From NCBI GenBank assembly GCA_033297205.1, contig MU859333.1, positions 1 to 35,102 of the forward strand: 35,102 bases of DNA, read 5' to 3'. The translations under genes and the position numbers were made by a program. The notes under the pieces were generated by a model, which was given only the letters and a program-made list of their open reading frames with translations, was not told the origin of the DNA and did not search any database. Source of the stretch: Pseudoneurospora amorphoporcata (lineage: Eukaryota > Ascomycota > Sordariomycetes > Sordariales > Sordariaceae). This document shows positions 30,652 to 35,102 of this stretch, in pieces. How positions within the stretch are numbered: position 1 is the first letter of the stretch; the number at the start of each line of letters is the position of its first letter.

Positions 30652-31696
30652 GGAATGAGGGAAGGCCGCACAGTTGTCTGTCCTTGGACTTCCAGAATCC
30701 TGGTGGGACTGTCGAAGAGTGGAGGCTAGGACGGCAGGTTACGGTCATCTTTATACGGAAGTCTACTGAGAGGGAGTGAGACCTGTTTACAGTCTTTACT
30801 GGATGTTTTCTTTTGTTGAAGGGGCCCCTCATCTGTTATCATCGAACTCCATGCGCTAGCCTAGAAGGCCTACATAGGCTAGCTGGCATGGGAACCTGTC
30901 ACTCGTTCGGAATGTTTCTGGTTTTGAGTTAGTTTTCTTGCGGTTTGAATATCAGAATCCATGGATCACCACAACTTCTCGCGCTCGTGGCAGAAAATGT
31001 GAACGTTAGACTGTTCGGTGCAGACAGATACTAGCCAACCGTAGCACGTGCCGGTTGATGAGATGAGATGACACGGCCCGACTGGTTGGTGAAGTGCTTC
31101 CCGTTACAGGAAACACTGTTGCACGACGGCACGGAAGAGACCGCCAGAGTTGTACAGGTATTTCCGGATGACCGGAGCGGCAAAAAGGAATGAGGCCCCC
31201 AAGCGCCTTCCAGGTTCCTTCCACATGTGCATGCATACCTACCTTACACAGTACACACACGCGCGACACCGAGCCGCAAACCTTCTCCGGCTACAGTACG
31301 TCAAATGCAACTTGCTGCCTCCCCACCTGGGCAAAACACCATCATTCTCCCATCGCAACAATCGCGCTCATCCTCCAGCTGCCGATTTCCCACCGCCCCC
31401 TTCGATAAAGTCCCGACATTGTCAGCCGTAATCTGGTCACTCGCGCACCACCCGCCTGTGCACAGGTTCTTTGCAGTACTCCATTGGCGATGGGGCCACG
31501 ACGCCGCCATCATGCACCCCATCGACCGATTCATTGTCGTCATTTGGTCTACGATGAACGCCTGTCACCATGGCTTAAATAACAGTCGCCAATGCCCCCT
31601 TTCTCCGGCTTGATGATGACTACCTGCGGCCTCGAGACATATCTACTTCCAGCGCTTTGCTAGCCTCGACCAAACGACCACGACCGTCGCTCGACC
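30652..31696. other. Intergenic region between two plus-strand genes
   Basis: It holds a palindrome (30850-30890) about 200 bases after the preceding stop. From about 31190 on the plus strand becomes C-rich, as in a promoter and leader for the next gene. ORFs here overlap each other in several frames and show no motif. Confidence 0.45.
30850..30890. repeat. Palindrome, possible RNA hairpin
   Basis: CATGC-GCTAGCCTA and TAGGCTAGC-(TG)-GCATG pair around an 11-base centre that itself contains AGGCCT. It lies downstream of the uncharacterised gene and may act in 3' end formation or be chance. Confidence 0.6.
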
Positions 31697-32305
31697 ATGC
31701 GTACCATGCATTTCCTCCCCCGCAATGAGCCCAAGACCATTGGCTTCCTCGACTTACCCATCGAGATCCGCATCTTCATCTATCGCCAAGTAGTCGTTCA
31801 GCCCGACACCCTCGAGATAAGCCGCTGTCGACCCGTGTTCGAGTGTCTCCAAGACGACGATACCACAGCGATTCTCTCCCTCGACCACCAGACCAGAGCC
31901 GAAGCTCTCGACGTCTTCTACTCCGAGAACACCTTCCGCGTTGTCGCAGACGAAGACAACCAAGATCTTTTGAGCAGGCTCCCTCAGGCAGATTGTCTAC
32001 CGATCCGACGGCTGGAGTTGACACACCCTGTTATTGCTTCTTCGCCGTCGAGTATGATGCTATACAGGCCAGATGTGGGGAACAAGGCGTGGATGTCTGT
32101 GCTCTCGAACCTTAAGAGCCTTTGCATCATTGTTGTTGAGCCATCGCGACTCCCGGTACACGACGAGATCGTAGCAAGGGAGGAGGGCAACTCCATGATC
32201 TCCTTGAGTGACATCAAGAGCTTTTATTCGCAGCTTGTTTCGCAGTCGTTGGAGAGCTCGAGGTACCTTTCCCACTTTGGGTCGTCTTTAGAGATTGCTG
32301 GCTGA
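31697..32305 (+). CDS. 2EXR/F-box-like small fungal protein
   Basis: A single-exon ORF of 202 aa. Near the N-terminus, IGFLDLPIEIRIFIYRQVVV has the LPxEIRxxIY pattern of the large fungal 2EXR/F-box-like class. The next part, ILSLDHQTRAEALDVFYSEN followed by TFRVV, is the second conserved block of that class (arrangement: family leader, then QxRxEAxxxFYxxN and FxV). The C-terminal half, IRRLELTHPV and LSNLKSLCIIV, fits the usual following beta strands. The function of these proteins is mostly unknown; some act as substrate adaptors. The family members are often 250-400 aa, so this one may be short at the C-terminus. The start is the first ATG (ACCATGCGT); a second ATG follows nine bases later. 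Confidence 0.75.
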   Translation: MRTMHFLPRNEPKTIGFLDLPIEIRIFIYRQVVVQPDTLEISRCRPVFECLQDDDTTAILSLDHQTRAEALDVFYSENTFRVVADEDNQDLLSRLPQADCLPIRRLELTHPVIASSPSSMMLYRPDVGNKAWMSVLSNLKSLCIIVVEPSRLPVHDEIVAREEGNSMISLSDIKSFYSQLVSQSLESSRYLSHFGSSLEIAG

Positions 32306-32546
32306 CCTAGACCGTAGATCTACACTGGTCTCGATGTTAACATTAAGGATCTGAGCATAACGAGGCCGCACAAAAATGGGAATCTTGAAGAATGAAGTAT
32401 GTAATATGTAACCTACCACTTATGTCTTTGTCCTCTATTGCTATGTAGAACCCATTCAGACAGGTTTGTTCGCATCTTCTAACACGCAAACATTCTCTCT
32501 CGCAGGACCAAAATCCCGCGCGACAGTTACCACCGCGTTCCTACAC
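32306..32546. other. Spacer between the 2EXR-like gene and the DUF1996-CBM1 pseudogene
   Basis: It holds the 3' ends of two convergent units. No feature is visible. Confidence 0.4.
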
Positions 32547-32885
32547 TTACAAGCACTGCGAGTACCAGTCATTCTGCTTCTTGCAAGTCGACCCCGAAGC
32601 GCACGTCGTGCATCCGCTGTACCCATTACCATCACACTGTCCCCACATCGCAACAGTGCAGCTTCCACCACCGCTACCCGTACCCGGCGTCGCCGAGGGC
32701 GATGGGTTCGTCGGGGTAGTACCGCTTCCCGTTCCTGGCTGCGGGCCGGGGATAGGCATTAGCATCTGGCAACTCAGTCAACCACCCCATCGATATACTC
32801 CGCGACCTTCTGCTTTTGGGAGCACTGGTTGGCCTGCGCAATGGTCTGCCTCTTAAGAACGCCGTTGCAGGACTCGCAGTTGGCG

Positions 32886-32890
32886 TCCAT
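32886..32890. repeat. Left target-site duplication (TCCAT) of the solo LTR
   Basis: TCCAT is repeated at 33454-33458. Removing the LTR and one copy rejoins the host gene in frame (codons Ala-Met-Asp-Ala-Asn-Cys), which confirms both borders. Confidence 0.85.
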
Positions 32891-33453
32891 TGTGACAAGG
32901 GCTGTGATCAGGGCTTGGAACCGTAGTTCAATTCAGCTAATAAACTACTTTGGTCTCGAAGGCCTTGTTGATCCTTTCAACCTCCAGAAGGTTGGGCTTC
33001 AAGACCTTCTTATGCCAAAGGGAATCGGTACGTACTTGAGGTACGTATCAAGCCTTGTCGCCTGGGGCTTTCAAGGCATCTACCATACATGTGGAACTTC
33101 CTGAATGCCTTCATCCATTCTTCATTTCCTTTTGGCGCCATCCTTCATCCGGGCGCCTTGCTTCTTGCCTGGTTGGCTGTGGTCGCTTCTGGGAAGATTG
33201 GGATCGTCTCGAGATGGGGATCGTCTCGTGGTGCCTCATCAGCGTCTTCGGCACTTCCATGGTTGGCTCGCTAGCCTGATGGCGTCGAGAGGGGCTTGGG
33301 CAAGCAATGCTGGTGGCTGAGAGTCTGGCCGAAGTGAGGTTGAGTCTCGCGGCCTGCGGCCGCCGGGCTTTCATAAGGCTGATGCCAGGCGTTGAGGCTC
33401 TGCTAAGCCTCGGCAACCCTAACCTAAAACTGTGGGCAAATGTCCGTGTGACA
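32891..33453. mobile_element. 563-bp solo LTR (family A) inserted in the DUF1996-CBM1 gene
   Basis: The element starts TGTGACAAGGGC and ends CCGTGTGACA, so it has the TG...CA ends of an LTR on either strand, and a 5-bp duplication TCCAT, the usual length for LTR retrotransposons. There is no internal polyprotein region, so it is a solo LTR left by recombination, or less likely a short non-autonomous element. The same family is seen at 1-95, 34825-35007 and 35008-35102. The end near 33410 holds AACCCTAACC, which looks telomeric but belongs to the LTR. The direction of transcription is not known. Confidence 0.85.
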
Positions 33454-33891
33454 TCCATAGCCCTTTGCAACCCATCGCCCTTCCAGCCAAACACATAGTC
33501 GCCGTGCGTGCCGTAGCCGGTGAAGTCACCGTAGCTCCATACGAACGGCTGGCTGCCGTCCTCGGGCCAGATGCTGTTGTCGTTGAAGGGCCTAGTGTCC
33601 CAGATGACTTCGTAAAAGAGCTGAGGGATCTTGACGGGGTGGGTAGCCGGGCAAGGGCCGTTGGTCTCAAACGTGCCGCTGGAGGGATAGGCAACGTGCG
33701 AGGCATGGTCGGCGGTATCCAAGTTCTTGCTGTCCCAACAGGTGGGGAAGCGCACGTTGGCCATGATACCCTCCTTGCAGACGCAGTTGGGCATAGACTT
33801 GGTCTCGCCCGTACGGGTGTCGAGCGAGTCCAGGCAGGTGAAGGTCAGCTGTCGGTACTGGTTGGCGGCCGTCACGATGCTACGATGCCAT

Positions 33892-34824
33892 TATATGATA
33901 GTATGCTAAACCCATGGTGTTGTGGTATATAGTCTAGTGTACTGTTTGGGGTTGGGTGGCATCGTCATGCCTTGGCCGGGATAGGTTGGCGTGGAGTGGG
34001 CGGCTTCCAGCTTGTTTCCGAAATCTGGGGTACAGGGGGCCCACTTTTGTTAAAGAACTTCTTTTCAGAGTGAAAGACACTCCGGGTTGAACACAAGACA
34101 CAAATACTATTGGTTTTATCAATTGAGAAAGATATTTTCTACAAGAATGGGAGCATATTTGTGACATTTGTTTGATGTTAGGAGCACGTCCTTTTGGTCG
34201 GGAATGCGAAGTGTCTTTCACCTCCCAACGTACCTTCCTAAGTCGACTCCACTGCAGTCACCCGCGGCTCATCAAGTTGCGGAAGGTCCTACAGGGTTAT
34301 CAACTCGGAGAAGGTGCTCTGCCCTGGCATCTTAGATGCAGTGCTACTAGTGAGCACTCAGCAATCTGGAGGAGGAAGGATCAAAAGAGAACGTTGCACG
34401 AAGTCAGCAGCCGATGTACCTCTGGTAGTGAGAGCCATGCTCCACTATGGTAAAAATGATCGCTCCCTCCTACCCTTTCTAACAGCTTGTGGGATATGAT
34501 ACCTACCTCTATCTCTACTTCTCTATTTGGATGCTGGTGCTGATATTTCCTAGTTTGGTCATTGCACGATCTCTCGCAAGCTGTTATTCCACTACACTCC
34601 CCCGATCATTGTCTAATTTGTCTTTGAGAGACACCGTGACTGTTCTCGGTCATTTTACCCCTTGCCCAAGCGGCTACGAGCTCTCATACATGAAGCTTTT
34701 CTCTCCGGTACAGCATGTCTTCTTTCCCTTGGCCACCAGTCCAGCTAATTGTCTTCTCCTCATTCACCACTCAACATTCCATATGCCTGTTGCCCCTTCC
34801 TGAATCCGTGCCCATCATCATACG
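33892..34824. other. Region between the pseudogene and the right-hand LTR copies
   Basis: No gene is recognised. An imperfect inverted pair (AGTGAAAGACACTCC near 34069-34083 and AAGTGTCTTTCACCT near 34209-34223) encloses an A/T-rich segment; it may be the remains of another element. The missing first half of the DUF1996 gene is not found here. Confidence 0.4.
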
Positions 34825-35007
34825 TGTGACAAGGGCTGTATTCAGGGCTTGGAACAGTAGTTCAATTCAGCTAATAAACTACTTTGGTCTCGAAGGCCTT
34901 GTTGATCCTTTCAAGCCTTTCCAACTGGGCTGGGATTTCTGGCCTTCTTATACCAAAGCCTTCCCTCCTTCTAATCGGTACGTACAGAGTCTGTTGGCCT
35001 GATTCCA
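34825..35007. mobile_element. Partial LTR (family A), same orientation as the solo LTR
   Basis: It begins TGTGACAAGGGCTGT and follows the start of the solo LTR closely: only three differences in the first 90 bases. Similarity falls after CGGTACGTAC and is cut at 35007, where an inverted copy begins. ATACG precedes it as a candidate target duplication. Confidence 0.75.
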
Positions 35008-35102
35008 TGTCACACGGACATTTGCCTACAGTTCTGGGTTAGGGTTTCCAAGGCTAACAGAACCTCAACGCTTGACGTCAGCCTTATAAGTGCCGCTATA
35101 GC
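35008..35102. mobile_element. Inverted LTR copy (family A), running off the window
   Basis: TGTCACACGGACATTTGCC is the reverse complement of the right end of the solo LTR, so this copy lies in the opposite orientation to its neighbour and seems to be inserted in it. It continues with GGGTTAGGGTTTCC and leaves the window. Confidence 0.75.

Larger units (their letters stand above)
32547..33891 (-). pseudogene. DUF1996-CBM1 secreted protein, broken by solo LTR, frameshifts and 5' loss
   Basis: On the minus strand, 33459-33891 encodes the C-terminal half of a DUF1996 domain: NVRFPTCWDSKNLDTADHAS, HVAYPSSGTFET, FYEVIWDTRPFN, GYGTHGDYVFGWKGDGLQRA. At the following Met-Asp codons the reading is interrupted by the LTR at 32891-33453. 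It resumes beyond it: DANCESCNGVLKRQTIAQAN, CSQKQKVAEYIDGVVD. Then one extra base shifts to ELPDAN, and a further shift leads to a Pro/Gly/Ser/Thr linker and a complete CBM1 (MWGQCDGNGYSGCTTCASGS, NDWYSQCL) ending at 32547. The first half of DUF1996 and the signal peptide are missing; similarity stops near 33890. Proteins of this type are secreted in biomass-degrading fungi, with unproven activity. At least four independent lesions make this a pseudogene. Confidence 0.85.

Noticed and set aside
25288..32305. A secondary-metabolite cluster around the laccase
   Set aside because: No synthase, transporter or pathway regulator is present. The neighbours are an unknown protein and a 2EXR-like protein.
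33111..33875. A continuous 254-codon ORF through the DUF1996 remnant into the LTR
   Set aside because: Its last part is translated LTR sequence; the domain ends at the insertion point and resumes on the other side of the LTR.

Overview
The window looks like nuclear DNA of a filamentous ascomycete, most likely a sordariomycete near the Sordariales/Chaetomiaceae. The evidence is short introns (mostly 50-135 nt) with GTRNGT-type donors and CTAAC/CTGAC branch points, a GH45 endoglucanase and an asco-type laccase of Chaetomiaceae type, fungal-only families (HET, 2EXR-like, fungal STAND N-terminus), and mobile-element copies whose differences are largely transitions, as expected where repeat-induced point mutation (RIP) acts. 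The species call is inference.

Layout. 1-95 is the end of an LTR copy. 369-1231 (-) is a GH45 endoglucanase whose carbohydrate-binding module is now out of frame. After about 3.5 kb without a convincing gene comes a conserved housekeeping block: RPB2 (4737-8658 +), PET117-like (9550-10043 -), V-ATPase subunit G (10664-11735 +, six exons including an ATG-only exon and a 9-nt microexon), CTNNBL1-like spliceosome factor (12124-14038 -), and a phosphoglycerate-mutase-like phosphatase (14578-15373 +) whose only intron would start AT rather than GT.

From 16 kb the character changes to accessory DNA: a HET-domain protein (16157-18694 +), a broken quinoprotein dehydrogenase fragment (19358-19701 +), a 671-bp MITE with a TTA target duplication (19911-20581), a gene-poor stretch with possible degenerate coding sequence, a two-exon gene with a STAND/HeLo-like N-terminus (22466-24041 +), a 423-bp hAT-like MITE with a perfect 8-bp target duplication (24443-24865), a seven-exon laccase (25288-27545 -), a three-exon gene of unknown function (29971-30651 +) and a 2EXR/F-box-like gene (31697-32305 +). 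The right end is a transposon graveyard: a DUF1996-CBM1 gene reduced to a pseudogene by 5' truncation, two frameshifts and a 563-bp solo LTR flanked by a TCCAT duplication, then two further LTR copies of the same family head to head at the window edge.

How it fits together. The 4.7-15.4 kb block serves transcription, splicing, respiration and vacuolar acidification; nothing suggests joint regulation beyond shared divergent promoters. The flanks carry secreted plant-biomass enzymes (GH45, laccase, DUF1996-CBM1) and non-self-recognition type genes (HET, STAND N-terminus), intermixed with mobile elements, and decay is concentrated there. I found no gene cluster that clearly forms a new pathway. 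The most unusual signals are the AT-AG intron, the microexon gene, the out-of-frame CBM1 of the GH45 and the well-delimited non-autonomous elements.
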